Origin: Parahaliea mediterranea
Lineage (GTDB): Bacteria > Pseudomonadota > Gammaproteobacteria > Pseudomonadales > Halieaceae
Length of the DNA: 64,000 nt
Assembly: GCF_003402235.1 (NCBI RefSeq)
Contig: NZ_QEWO01000001.1
Coordinates: forward strand, 620,001-684,000
Reading direction: 5' to 3'
The notes under the pieces were generated by a model that was not told the origin of the DNA, did no database searches, and saw nothing but the letters and a program-made list of their open reading frames with translations. Position numbers and translations under genes: made by a program. The first letter of the stretch is position 1; every line of letters starts with the position of its first letter. This document shows, in pieces, positions 39,493 to 45,664 of the stretch.

Positions 39493-40172
39493 CACCCCTC
39501 CAGCAATCCGATCTGGTTGCTCCGTGACTCCCGAAGCCGGCGGTACAGCGCTTCACGGCGGCGGAAGATGCTGGCCATGCGCCGGAGCTCGGCCTCGCTG
39601 TAATCCTTCGCGCCATGCGGGCCCTTGAGCCAGTCGACACGATCCTGCCCGATGCGCGCCACCAGACCAGCCTCGAACTTGGCCGGCGTGGTGCTGCGGA
39701 ACTTCTTGCGGTGGTGGGCGCCGCGGTTGGATTTGCGGCACTGCTTGTGGATGTTCCAGGTGTTGTACCGGAGCTCTGGCGCTTCGTCGGCGCCCTGGAA
39801 GTGGCCGGCGTCGAACTCCCGATTCGGGCAGCTGGCGCCGTGGACGATGCAGGGCTTGTCGTGGTCCCGAGCCAACACGAAGGCGTTCACCGCCTGGCTG
39901 GCTTGGTGCCCGGGGCCGGTGCTGCGCGATGCGGTGTTCTTCGCGGCTTGCTTTGCCCGGTAGGCCTGGGCCTCGTCCGACCAGCGCTTGTGCCGGGCGT
40001 ACTGCAGGGCGCAGGCCACACTCCCGCAGACCACCTGATCGCCGTTGCTGGGGTCGAAGGTTTCCCCGCACGCCTTGCAGTTGCGAGCCTTGAGCTTGCG
40101 GCCGGAACCTGGCGCTGCAATCTGCTCGACCACACCCGGGAGAATCTGGCTGACGTGGCGGGGGGCGGTCAT
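39492..40172 (-). CDS. ninG: NinG/Rap recombination protein
   Basis: The 226-residue protein has an N-terminal zinc finger ('CKACGETFDPSNGDQVVCGSVAC') and the NinG core 'FVLARDHDKPCIVHGASC...FDAGHF...LRYNTWNIHKQCRKSNRGAH', then 'YRRLR' helices. Lambda NinG (Rap) is a structure-specific endonuclease that cuts Holliday junctions and D-loops. It is in the same place as in lambda, downstream of the replication genes. It overlaps the preceding small gene by 4 bp. Confidence 0.9.
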   Translation of the reverse strand: MTAPRHVSQILPGVVEQIAAPGSGRKLKARNCKACGETFDPSNGDQVVCGSVACALQYARHKRWSDEAQAYRAKQAAKNTASRSTGPGHQASQAVNAFVLARDHDKPCIVHGASCPNREFDAGHFQGADEAPELRYNTWNIHKQCRKSNRGAHHRKKFRSTTPAKFEAGLVARIGQDRVDWLKGPHGAKDYSEAELRRMASIFRRREALYRRLRESRSNQIGLLEG

Positions 40173-40429
40173 TGAGCGATTTCCAGTTTCCCGCCCCGCC
40201 CGGTGCGCGAATCAACACCAGGCAGGTGGCAGTCGCTATTCAGGCCCTTGAGGATTACCAGGGCGTCGACAATCCTCCAGGAAGCCCCGCCGTCCATTTC
40301 GGGATCGTTCTCGATCAGGCCGGCAGCGAAGCGCAGGAGCTGCGCGGCTTCGGAGCGCTTCCCGTCCGCGCTATCGGCCACTCGGCATGCGCGCACAAAA
40401 TCTTCAACTTCGTCGGCTTGGTTGCTCAT
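40169..40429 (-). CDS. Small hypothetical protein in the replication operon
   Basis: The 86-residue product from the ATG at 40429 begins 'MSNQADEVEDFVRACRVADSADGKRSEAAQLLRFAAGLIEND' (helical), then 'WRIVDALVILKGL'. It overlaps the ATPase gene's stop and the NinG start by 4 bp each. Longer upstream extension lies inside the ATPase gene. No family was recognised. Confidence 0.6.
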   Translation of the reverse strand: MSNQADEVEDFVRACRVADSADGKRSEAAQLLRFAAGLIENDPEMDGGASWRIVDALVILKGLNSDCHLPGVDSRTGRGGKLEIAQ

Positions 40430-41370
40430 GCTGGCGTCTCCAGTTGGCGGACTTCGATGTGTTGAGCCCGGCGATAGTTGTTCCCGGTGAACTGGCGCGA
40501 CTCGTGCTGCCACAGGTTGATCCGGCCCTCGAACTTCCCGTGGCGCTGCTTGGCGACGACCAGGAGCTGGTCGGGCTTCTCGTCATCGACGGAGTCTCCG
40601 GTGCGCTCGGCCATTTCCAGTTCCTCGGCCTTGGCCTTGTCGTGCCAGCAGATAAAAACGCTCATGGCCAGGTTCGTGATGTGACTGGAGCCGAGGAAGT
40701 CGAACTTGTTGGGGATGTAGGATTCGTCCTTCTGCGGCGGCTTGCGCATGTGGTGGACCAGGGCGATGTGGCACTTGAGCATCTTGGCGATGCCGGACAG
40801 GGTCGATACGAATTTCCGCTCCCGCTCGCTGTCGTCGCACACCGAGCACATCATCATCGAATCCAGGACGATGAATTTGCAGCCCAGGTTGGCCGCCATG
40901 TGGTACACGCAGGCCAGGGCAATTTCCGGCTTCACGGCATCCAGGCGGTCGTAGATCGAGATTCGGTTGTCGGACCAGGTCAGGAATTCGTTCACCCACT
41001 GCTGAGCAGGGGTGCTGACACCGGCCGCGAGCGAGCCCAGCAGGACAGCGGTGTCCTCCAGTTCCATCTCCAGCGACGCGATACCCACCGGTGCGAACTG
41101 GGCGATGTTCAGCGCCACTTGGGATACCAGCGTGGTCTTGTTGTGCGCGTTGAACCCGCCCCACACGGACAGCTCGCCGGGGCGCAGCCGGACCTTGTCG
41201 TGGGTTTTGCCCCAGGGCAGGCAGAACCCGGTCATGGCCCGAGGGTTGGCTGCGCGCTCCAGGATGCGGTCCCGGTGGGCCGGCAGCCAGTCGATGTCCT
41301 GGGCCTCGGCCTCGGCCAGAATCTCGGCCACCCGGATGTTGGAAAAATCGATTTCGTGAATTTGGTTCAT
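40426..41370 (-). CDS. DnaB-like/RecA-fold replicative ATPase
   Basis: The 314-residue protein has a Walker-A-like 'SVWGGFNAHNKTTLVSQVALNIAQ', 'VGIASLEMELEDTAVLLGSLAAG', Walker B 'GCKFIVLDSMMMC', 'HIALVHHMRKPP' and a late 'LLVVAKQRHGKFEGRINLWQH', the order of motifs in DnaB C-terminal helicase domains. The N-terminal DnaG-binding domain of DnaB is missing. Together with the DUF1376 protein it forms a typical phage replication pair. The Walker A lacks the usual second Gly before Lys, as in some phage relatives. Confidence 0.82.
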   Translation of the reverse strand: MNQIHEIDFSNIRVAEILAEAEAQDIDWLPAHRDRILERAANPRAMTGFCLPWGKTHDKVRLRPGELSVWGGFNAHNKTTLVSQVALNIAQFAPVGIASLEMELEDTAVLLGSLAAGVSTPAQQWVNEFLTWSDNRISIYDRLDAVKPEIALACVYHMAANLGCKFIVLDSMMMCSVCDDSERERKFVSTLSGIAKMLKCHIALVHHMRKPPQKDESYIPNKFDFLGSSHITNLAMSVFICWHDKAKAEELEMAERTGDSVDDEKPDQLLVVAKQRHGKFEGRINLWQHESRQFTGNNYRRAQHIEVRQLETPA

Positions 41371-42158
41371 ATCGCGAGCCTCTTGCGTTGGTCGTCGGTG
41401 CCGGCGGTGCGCCCACCCCGGGGAATAATTTCATCCGTCCAGCCCCTGCCGTTCAGGTAGGTCGCCGGGTACGGGATGTACTGCTTGTCAGGCCCCTGGT
41501 CATCCCAGGCGCCGTCACCCAGCCGTTTGCCGATGTCGGTGATCAGGGTGTCGGTCAGTGCGCGATCAGGGGCGAGCTTGCTCCACGCCTTGAGCGCTGA
41601 CTCCTTGCCCTGCTTTCGGGGATACCTGGCCCAGAATTCAACGAATCGATCTTCCAGCGTCTCGGCCGGAGGCGACTCAGGCGCATCAAGCGCCAGCGGG
41701 GGGGTATGGGGGGCTTGGTTACTGGTTACTGGTTCTTGGTTACTGGTTAGGCTTTTTTCAGAAAGCCGATTGTAAGCGGTGGCTTTTGTTTGGCTTTCAT
41801 TGGAAAGCCGCTGGCTTTTTTCAGAAACCCGTAAGTTTTTCTTTGGTCGGCCACCTTTGCGCCCTCTCTCAGATTGGATGCGCGCCTTCTCGCGGTAATT
41901 TTCCAGCTCCTCGGCGATACGTTTCTGGACGTAGGTGCCGTCCTCCTGCAGCTCGAAAAATCGCCGCAGAATGAAGTCCACGGCCTCGACTTCTTCGGTG
42001 GTAGAGGCCCACACCCAGTCCACGGCCTCATCCCTGGTCGGGAACCGCTCCCGGTCGTAAATGCAGTCCATCAACGACCGGTACGCGCCGTGCTCAAGCA
42101 TTGATAGCCTGCCGGTTTTCTTCGCGTAGTCGCCAATGTTGTGCTGATAGTGGTGCAT
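41367..42158 (-). CDS. DUF1376 replication-initiation-like protein
   Basis: The 263-residue protein begins 'MHHYQHNIGDYAKKTGRLSMLEHGAYRSLMDCIYDRERFP', the DUF1376/YdaU winged-helix domain of phage replication initiators. A basic, repeat-rich linker ('KKNLRVSEKSQRLSNESQTKATAYNRLSEKSLTSNQEPVTSNQ') follows, then a C-terminal domain 'FVEFWARYPRKQGKESALKAWSKLAPDRAL' and 'YIPYPATYLNGRGWTD', as in DnaT/primosome-type proteins. It would load the downstream ATPase at an origin, possibly inside its own linker sequence. Confidence 0.85.
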   Translation of the reverse strand: MHHYQHNIGDYAKKTGRLSMLEHGAYRSLMDCIYDRERFPTRDEAVDWVWASTTEEVEAVDFILRRFFELQEDGTYVQKRIAEELENYREKARIQSERGRKGGRPKKNLRVSEKSQRLSNESQTKATAYNRLSEKSLTSNQEPVTSNQAPHTPPLALDAPESPPAETLEDRFVEFWARYPRKQGKESALKAWSKLAPDRALTDTLITDIGKRLGDGAWDDQGPDKQYIPYPATYLNGRGWTDEIIPRGGRTAGTDDQRKRLAI

Positions 42159-42268
42159 CAGAGAAACCTCAGTATTTCCGCGGCATTGAACGGAATCCAA
42201 CATCCGTTCAACATGTGTTCCCAACGCGCGTTAAATGCCGTGTCGAGGTGCCGATAAGAGCGCATCAT
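42158..42268 (-). CDS. Very small phage ORF (36 aa)
   Basis: Tandem ATGs at 42268/42265 have GGAGGG upstream and the frame ends where the DUF1376 start codon begins. The product is 'MMRSYRHLDTAFNARWEHML...' with mixed basic and aromatic residues. Support is from ribosome binding site and tight packing only. Confidence 0.35.
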   Translation of the reverse strand: MMRSYRHLDTAFNARWEHMLNGCWIPFNAAEILRFL

Positions 42269-42627
42269 CCCTCCCCCTCGTCCACCACCAGGCTGCGCCG
42301 CGCCAGCGCCGCCCTGAATCGTTCGCGGTGAGCCTCTGGCAGGCGGCCGGCAGTGCCCCGAATAGACCGGCAAAGCTCGATCACGGCCACGTCATTCATG
42401 CGGGATATGGCGTCGGCTTCGGCCTCCAGAAGGTCGTCAGGGACCGGCTCGCCGGCCTCCCGCAGATCGGCGCAGGCCCCCAGGGCAAACGCATCGAATA
42501 CGGCCTGCTTGCGCTGCATCTTGCGGTGCAGCCAGTCGTCGGATTCCCGGCGCACGCGGGCTATCTCGCCCTGAATGCCTTCCGCGGACAGCGGTATTCC
42601 GCCGTTCTCGAAGGTGGGGGCCGGCAT
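42265..42627 (-). CDS. Hypothetical early phage protein
   Basis: The 120-residue, mostly helical protein starts in a TGATG overlap with the previous stop. Features are 'EIARVRRESDDWLHRKMQRKQAVFDAFALGACADLREAGEPVPDDLLEAEADAI' and 'ELCRSIRGTAGRLPEAHRERFRAALARR'. No domain was recognised. Its place between the cII-position gene and the replication genes suggests an early regulator or replication accessory. Confidence 0.6.
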   Translation of the reverse strand: MPAPTFENGGIPLSAEGIQGEIARVRRESDDWLHRKMQRKQAVFDAFALGACADLREAGEPVPDDLLEAEADAISRMNDVAVIELCRSIRGTAGRLPEAHRERFRAALARRSLVVDEGEG

Positions 42628-43034
42628 CAGCTGCACACCCCAGTAACCCCCATCCCCGCCGCCGGCCCCAGGCGCTCCATGCGCTTGGCAATGTCGGCCA
42701 TGGCCTTGGTGGCGGCGATGTAATCACGCTGCAGGCGGGCGCGTTCGTCTTCAGGCTCGATCGCCCTGGCTTCATAGCCGCACTGATCGGCCAGGTAGGT
42801 CATGCCGGAATGCACCCCTTTCTCGCGCCCGGCCCTCAGCACCTGCATTACCTCTTCGGGCTTCAGGTTCTCCGGGCGCTCGGGGTTCAGGCAGTTGGCC
42901 AGCTTGCGGCCGGCACTGTCTGGGCTCAATGCCGGCCACAGCATGTAGCCGACCACCTTCAGGCCGCCCAGGGACGAGCAAACGTGCCCCAGGGCGCCGT
43001 AGATGTCTTCGTGGAAAAGTGGCTCTTGCTCCAT
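42627..43034 (-). CDS. Phage regulatory-region protein in the cII position
   Basis: The 135-residue protein begins 'MEQEPLFHEDIYGALGHVCSSLGGLKVVGYMLWP', with 'GRKLANCLNPERPENLKPEEVMQVLRAGREKGVHSGMTYLADQCGYE' resembling an HTH followed by a helical tail. Relatives with this opening occur just after cro in many phages. By position it is the counterpart of lambda cII, but activator function is not shown. No clear ribosome binding site precedes the ATG; a TTG six codons upstream is an alternative. A terminator hairpin separates it from cro. Confidence 0.6.
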   Translation of the reverse strand: MEQEPLFHEDIYGALGHVCSSLGGLKVVGYMLWPALSPDSAGRKLANCLNPERPENLKPEEVMQVLRAGREKGVHSGMTYLADQCGYEARAIEPEDERARLQRDYIAATKAMADIAKRMERLGPAAGMGVTGVCS

Positions 43035-43088
43035 GGTTACGACCTGTTCCAACTCGGTTGTAAGGCGTTGTAACGTCGGATTCGACTA

Positions 43089-43117
43089 CAAAAAAACCCT
43101 CATGAATCAGAGGGTTT
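43089..43117 (-). terminator. Intrinsic terminator after cro (tR1-like)
   Basis: On the minus strand AACCCTC (43116-43110) pairs with GAGGGTT (43101-43095) around an 8-base loop, followed by a run of Ts (43096-43090). It lies 3 bp past the cro stop and before the cII-position gene, as tR1 does in lambda. Read-through or antitermination would be needed for replication and late expression from this promoter. Confidence 0.75.
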
Positions 43118-43120
43118 CGG

Positions 43121-43339
43121 TTATGCGGCGGCGACTTCGCCAAACACGTCAGGTCTTAGATCGTGCCTCGTCACCTCCGAATTGCAGGCGGCCTCAATTG
43201 CAATACACCTGGCGGCAGGCACGGGCCTGTCTCCATGCACCCACTGGTGCACAAAGCTGGGAGACACCCCCACCTTCTCTGCCAGCTGTTTCTGTCCTCC
43301 GCACGCATCAACGGCCAGTTGGATTGGGCTTTTGATCAT
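43121..43339 (-). CDS. YdaS-type Cro-like repressor
   Basis: The 72-residue HTH protein reads 'MIKSPIQLAVDACGGQKQLAEKVGVSPSFVHQWVHGDRPVPAARCIAIEAACNSEVTRHDLRPDVF', the YdaS/Cro family pattern. The recognition helix is around 'SPSFVHQWVHG'. The ATG has GGAGGATATTCACC upstream. It is the first gene of the leftward arm and is transcribed away from cI across three shared operators, so it should compete with CI and commit the phage to lytic growth. Confidence 0.85.
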   Translation of the reverse strand: MIKSPIQLAVDACGGQKQLAEKVGVSPSFVHQWVHGDRPVPAARCIAIEAACNSEVTRHDLRPDVFGEVAAA

Positions 43340-43361
43340 GGTGAATATCCTCCTGCGCAAA

Positions 43362-43391
43362 AATATAGCACTGCCATATTTATTAAGTAAA
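43362..43391 (-). promoter_or_regulatory. Lytic promoter of the cro operon (PR-like)
   Basis: On the minus strand TTTACT (43391-43386) and TATATT (43367-43362) are separated by 18 bp. The -10 overlaps operator 1 and the -35 overlaps operator 2, so repressor binding would block it. Confidence 0.65.
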
Positions 43392-43425
43392 GCACTGCTT
43401 GTGGCAAATAATAAAGCAGCGCTAT
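43365..43425. promoter_or_regulatory. Tripartite operator (OR-like), three sites 24 bp apart
   Basis: ATAGCACTGCCAT (43365-43377), AAAGCACTGCTTG (43389-43401) and AAAGCAGCGCTAT (43413-43425) share the core GC-N3-GC and approximate dyad symmetry. Their starts are exactly 24 bp apart. They fill the space between the divergent cro and cI genes. Two better palindromes of the same motif lie at 45488 and 45513. Confidence 0.8.
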
Positions 43426-43428
43426 AGA
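43399..43428 (+). promoter_or_regulatory. Repressor-maintenance promoter (PRM-like) for cI
   Basis: TTGTGG (43399-43404) and TATAGA (43423-43428) are 18 bp apart; the -10 overlaps operator 3. Transcription would begin about seven bases later, at or within one or two bases of the cI ATG at 43437, giving a leaderless mRNA as for lambda cI from PRM. Confidence 0.6.
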
Positions 43429-43436
43429 TTTCTGAC

Positions 43437-43952
43437 ATGACAGCTACATCAAAAAAGCGCAGAGAGCTCACTGAGTCCGAAAAACGCCGTGCCGCCAAGG
43501 CGAAGGCTGTTTGGTTGGAAAAGAAAAAACGAGATGGCCTCACTCAGGATGACGCCAACAATGCGCTCGGCTGGTCCCCCAGTACTTTCGGCCAGTACAT
43601 AAATGGCCGGATACCAATGAACCTCACGGCACTTCTGATGATTGCCGACTACCTCGGAGTATCACCCCAAGAATTGGGAGGTAGAGAGGAGGCTGAAGAG
43701 GTAGAAGCCGCGGCCTATCTCAACTGGCGAGACTTCAAACTCCACGATCGAATGCCGCCCACCAAAGAACAAGATGTTCTTTACGGCCAGATCGTTGATG
43801 TATTTATGCGTGAGGTAGAAAACCTCAGCAATGACAATTTAGTGCAACTGATAGAGGCGATTGGAAGGTCTGTCAGCCCGAAGGGGGCCCTGAAGCTCTC
43901 TCAGATTCTTCTGGATTGCGCGACGGAAGGTCTTCCAGCAGACGAAGAATAG
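43437..43952 (+). CDS. CI-like repressor without a peptidase domain
   Basis: The 171-residue protein has an N-terminal basic arm and an HTH at about residues 34-75 ('GLTQDDANNALGWSPSTFGQYINGRIPMNLTALLMIADYLGVSPQEL'). Its C-terminal half ('YGQIVDVFMREVENLSNDNLVQLIEAIGRSVSPKGALKLSQILLDC') is helical, with no S24/LexA Ser-Lys dyad or Ala-Gly cleavage site. RecA-stimulated self-cleavage is therefore unlikely, and induction would need another route. The ATG has no ribosome binding site, in keeping with a leaderless transcript. Confidence 0.82.
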   Translation: MTATSKKRRELTESEKRRAAKAKAVWLEKKKRDGLTQDDANNALGWSPSTFGQYINGRIPMNLTALLMIADYLGVSPQELGGREEAEEVEAAAYLNWRDFKLHDRMPPTKEQDVLYGQIVDVFMREVENLSNDNLVQLIEAIGRSVSPKGALKLSQILLDCATEGLPADEE

Positions 43953-44064
43953 CCAGCTTATCTCCAATCGGAACTGATCTGAATATGATCTCCAGCAGGC
44001 AAAGCATTTCTTGTCGTGAGCCATACGGCCCAACATATTTTTCATCAATCATATCAGTTCCCAT
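43873..44064 (-). CDS. Possible small protein convergent with cI
   Basis: This minus-strand frame of 63 residues starts at an ATG at 44064 (inner ATG at 44049) and overlaps the cI 3' end by 80 bp. 'GSRQEMLCLLEIIFRSVPIGDKLAILRLLEDLPS' reads like a real amphipathic helical protein and not a random shadow. There is no good ribosome binding site. It may be a genuine small regulator or chance. Confidence 0.3.
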   Translation of the reverse strand: MGTDMIDEKYVGPYGSRQEMLCLLEIIFRSVPIGDKLAILRLLEDLPSRNPEESERASGPPSG

Positions 44065-44079
44065 AACGAGGATTAGGTT

Positions 44080-44193
44080 ATGGCAACGGAGGCAGTTCCG
44101 GCGGGAAGATTGGACTATCGTGACGGGTGGCGCCTTCCGCCTGGCACCATGGCTCACCCTGCAACCTGCTTAGCTATCCGTGCTCTTGCATGA
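44080..44193 (+). CDS. Possible 37-residue ORF downstream of cI
   Basis: GAGG stands eight bases before the ATG and the frame encodes 'MATEAVPAGRLDYRDGWRLPPGTM...'. It is too short to judge and no family was recognised. It overlaps the 5' region of the opposite-strand candidate's upstream DNA. Confidence 0.25.
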   Translation: MATEAVPAGRLDYRDGWRLPPGTMAHPATCLAIRALA

Positions 44194-44270
44194 ATAAACA
44201 TAGCGGGGACTAGACTAATACCAAAAGACTGGATGGATCAACATGTCGACTATCCGAACAGGAGTGAACA

Positions 44271-44588
44271 ATGGCGACTGAGCAGGATGTGAACAGGCTC
44301 ACATCCGAGGAAATAACCAATTTTCTCGACCAGTTCGAGTTACGTTGCCCGGTCTGCAACAGTGACGAATTCACACTTCCCACGCTTGGGGGCCCCACAG
44401 GCAGAAGGCCGATATTGGTGGTCAACGAAGTGTCCAGCGGATTCAACGTTGAGGGCCAGGTAATGATTCTGGAAGGCAGCCAACTACCTCCTGCCGTGCA
44501 GATTGTCTGCAGGGAATGCGCGTATACGATGCGCTTTGACGCCGTAGCGCTTGTGGATAAAATTTATCCAGCCAAGGAGGGCCAATAA
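44271..44588 (+). CDS. Zinc-ribbon protein, gene 1 of a candidate lysogenic pair
   Basis: The 105-residue protein has a split zinc ribbon, 'LRCPVCNSDEF' and 'QIVCRECAYTMRFD', about 50 residues apart, flanking a beta-rich middle. AGGAGTGAAC precedes the ATG. It ends in a TAATG overlap with the next gene, so the two are coupled. The pair sits next to cI on the same strand, bounded by a terminator, where genes expressed in lysogens often lie. Function unknown. Confidence 0.65.
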   Translation: MATEQDVNRLTSEEITNFLDQFELRCPVCNSDEFTLPTLGGPTGRRPILVVNEVSSGFNVEGQVMILEGSQLPPAVQIVCRECAYTMRFDAVALVDKIYPAKEGQ

Positions 44589-44842
44589 TGTCTGCTAAGA
44601 TACACTCTATCGATGCCACGAAATTTGGCGGACAGCCACCAGGAGGCGAACCATTGGAAGCGCGAGTAGCCAGGCTGGAAGCCCATGTAGGGCATATCCA
44701 ACAGGACGTGTCTGAAATCAAATCTGATATCCGGGAAATAAAAAGAGATGCGCGCACTGATTTTAGAATATTGTTTGGCGCGACAATCACCGCCACTGTC
44801 GCCCTCGTTGGCGTAATGGCCAAAGGCTTCGGCTGGATATAA
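44588..44842 (+). CDS. Coiled-coil, C-terminally membrane-anchored protein, gene 2 of the pair
   Basis: The 84-residue protein has a heptad-rich segment ('LEARVARLEAHVGHIQQDVSEIKSDIREIKRDARTDFRILF') and one C-terminal transmembrane helix ('GATITATVALVGVMAKGFGWI'). Such small anchored coiled coils occur in many prophages without a defined role. Tight coupling to the zinc-ribbon gene suggests joint action, for instance a membrane-located exclusion function (speculative). Confidence 0.65.
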   Translation: MSAKIHSIDATKFGGQPPGGEPLEARVARLEAHVGHIQQDVSEIKSDIREIKRDARTDFRILFGATITATVALVGVMAKGFGWI

Positions 44843-44863
44843 GTCAAATCAGCACCCACCCAG

Positions 44864-44885
44864 CCCCGCACCAGCGGGGTTTTTT
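44864..44885. terminator. Intrinsic terminator after the lysogenic pair
   Basis: CCCCGC (44864-44869) pairs with GCGGGG (44874-44879) around ACCA, followed by a T tract. It ends transcription from the cI side and faces the convergent YecR-like gene, whose stop is 4 bp beyond. Confidence 0.8.
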
Positions 44886-44889
44886 GTGG

Positions 44890-45384
44890 CTACTTCACAT
44901 AGCAGGCATCATCGAAACACCGAACCTGCAGGCTCTCTCCATCCCCGCAGTCCAGTGTCCACCTTTCGCTTTCTGCCGTTGACTCGGTCATTGTCGCGCC
45001 TTGGGTGCACTCCATTGATCCCGCAACCTCCTGCACCTGTGCGCCGTATTTCCCGCTACTCTGCACAGGGGCGCCGGTATTGTGTAGACACTGATATTCG
45101 GTAGTGACTCTCCAGGCATTACATCCGCCAAATCCCCCCGGCTGAATGCAGGTACTCAAACCGGCATCGAAAGGCTCCGCTCCAGTGTATCCCCAGCGCT
45201 GGCAGCGCTTAATCGCATTAGCAAGAGCGCCGGCCTTGTCCACCGTTGGAACAGTCATCGCCCCGTACTGGTAGGACATTTCAACAATCCCATCGGCCCG
45301 ACTGCCACCAGTCGCGGCCGGGGTAATGTGGGTGCTGCAACCGGCAATCATCCACACCATAAAAACTGCACAAAAATAACGCAT
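44890..45384 (-). CDS. YecR-like lipoprotein
   Basis: The 164-residue protein has a lipoprotein signal ending 'MIAGC' (Cys 16). The YecR-type pattern follows: 'GGSRADGIVEMSYQYG', 'ALANAIKRCQRWGYTGAEPFD', 'GGCNAWRVTTEYQC'. A Cys-rich C-terminal extension ('LDCGDGESLQVRCFDDACYV') comes after. YecR is a small envelope lipoprotein of the enterobacterial flagellar regulon with no defined activity. The ATG at 45384 follows GGGATCGGGG. The gene points away from the operator pair at 45.49-45.53 kb and towards cI, so it may be expressed in the lysogen or controlled by CI. Confidence 0.7.
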   Translation of the reverse strand: MRYFCAVFMVWMIAGCSTHITPAATGGSRADGIVEMSYQYGAMTVPTVDKAGALANAIKRCQRWGYTGAEPFDAGLSTCIQPGGFGGCNAWRVTTEYQCLHNTGAPVQSSGKYGAQVQEVAGSMECTQGATMTESTAESERWTLDCGDGESLQVRCFDDACYVK

Positions 45385-45487
45385 CCCCGATCCCTCGATA
45401 TTTGAATTATCCGGCCCAAATCCTACCCCACCCAGCCACCCTGCGCATGTGAATCGCATCACAGACCCGTGCGCCCGGAATAAAAAT

Positions 45488-45525
45488 ATAGCAATGCTAT
45501 TTACACCAAAATATAGCGCTGCTAT
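45488..45525. promoter_or_regulatory. Second operator pair (OL-like)
   Basis: ATAGCAATGCTAT (45488-45500) is a perfect palindrome about its centre, and ATAGCGCTGCTAT (45513-45525) matches it except in the middle. They are 25 bp apart and share the GC-N3-GC core with the three cI-cro sites. They lie between the divergent YecR-like gene and the rightward early operon. Confidence 0.8.
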
Positions 45526-45528
45526 ATT
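45500..45528 (+). promoter_or_regulatory. Early rightward promoter (PL-equivalent)
   Basis: TTTACA (45500-45505) and TATATT (45523-45528) are separated by 17 bp, a near-consensus sigma-70 promoter. Its -10 is covered by the second operator and its -35 abuts the first, so CI should silence it in the lysogen. It would drive the recombination genes, integrase and, after excision, the accessory cassette. Confidence 0.75.
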
Positions 45529-45565
45529 TATTCCCAACGCTGACCAAAACAGCCGAGGAACCAAC

Positions 45566-45664
45566 ATGGAGTTGGGCACTTTCAAGGACATCAGCTGGAT
45601 CAACGTCATGGCCGGAGTGGCCATCGGGATGTTCCTAATCGACGCACTGGGGAAACTGCTATGA
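45566..45664 (+). CDS. Tiny membrane protein (32 aa), first gene of the early operon
   Basis: The ATG at 45566 follows GAGGAACCAAC. The product 'MELGTFKDISWINVMAGVAI...' is one hydrophobic helix with a short amphipathic start and ends in a 4-bp overlap with the next gene. Its position as first gene under a repressed promoter suggests an early host-interaction role. Function unknown. Confidence 0.55.
   Translation: MELGTFKDISWINVMAGVAIGMFLIDALGKLL

Noticed and set aside
43121-43339. YdaS protein as the antitoxin of a YdaS/YdaT toxin-antitoxin pair
   Set aside because: No YdaT-like partner is adjacent. Divergence from a CI gene over shared operators indicates a Cro role.
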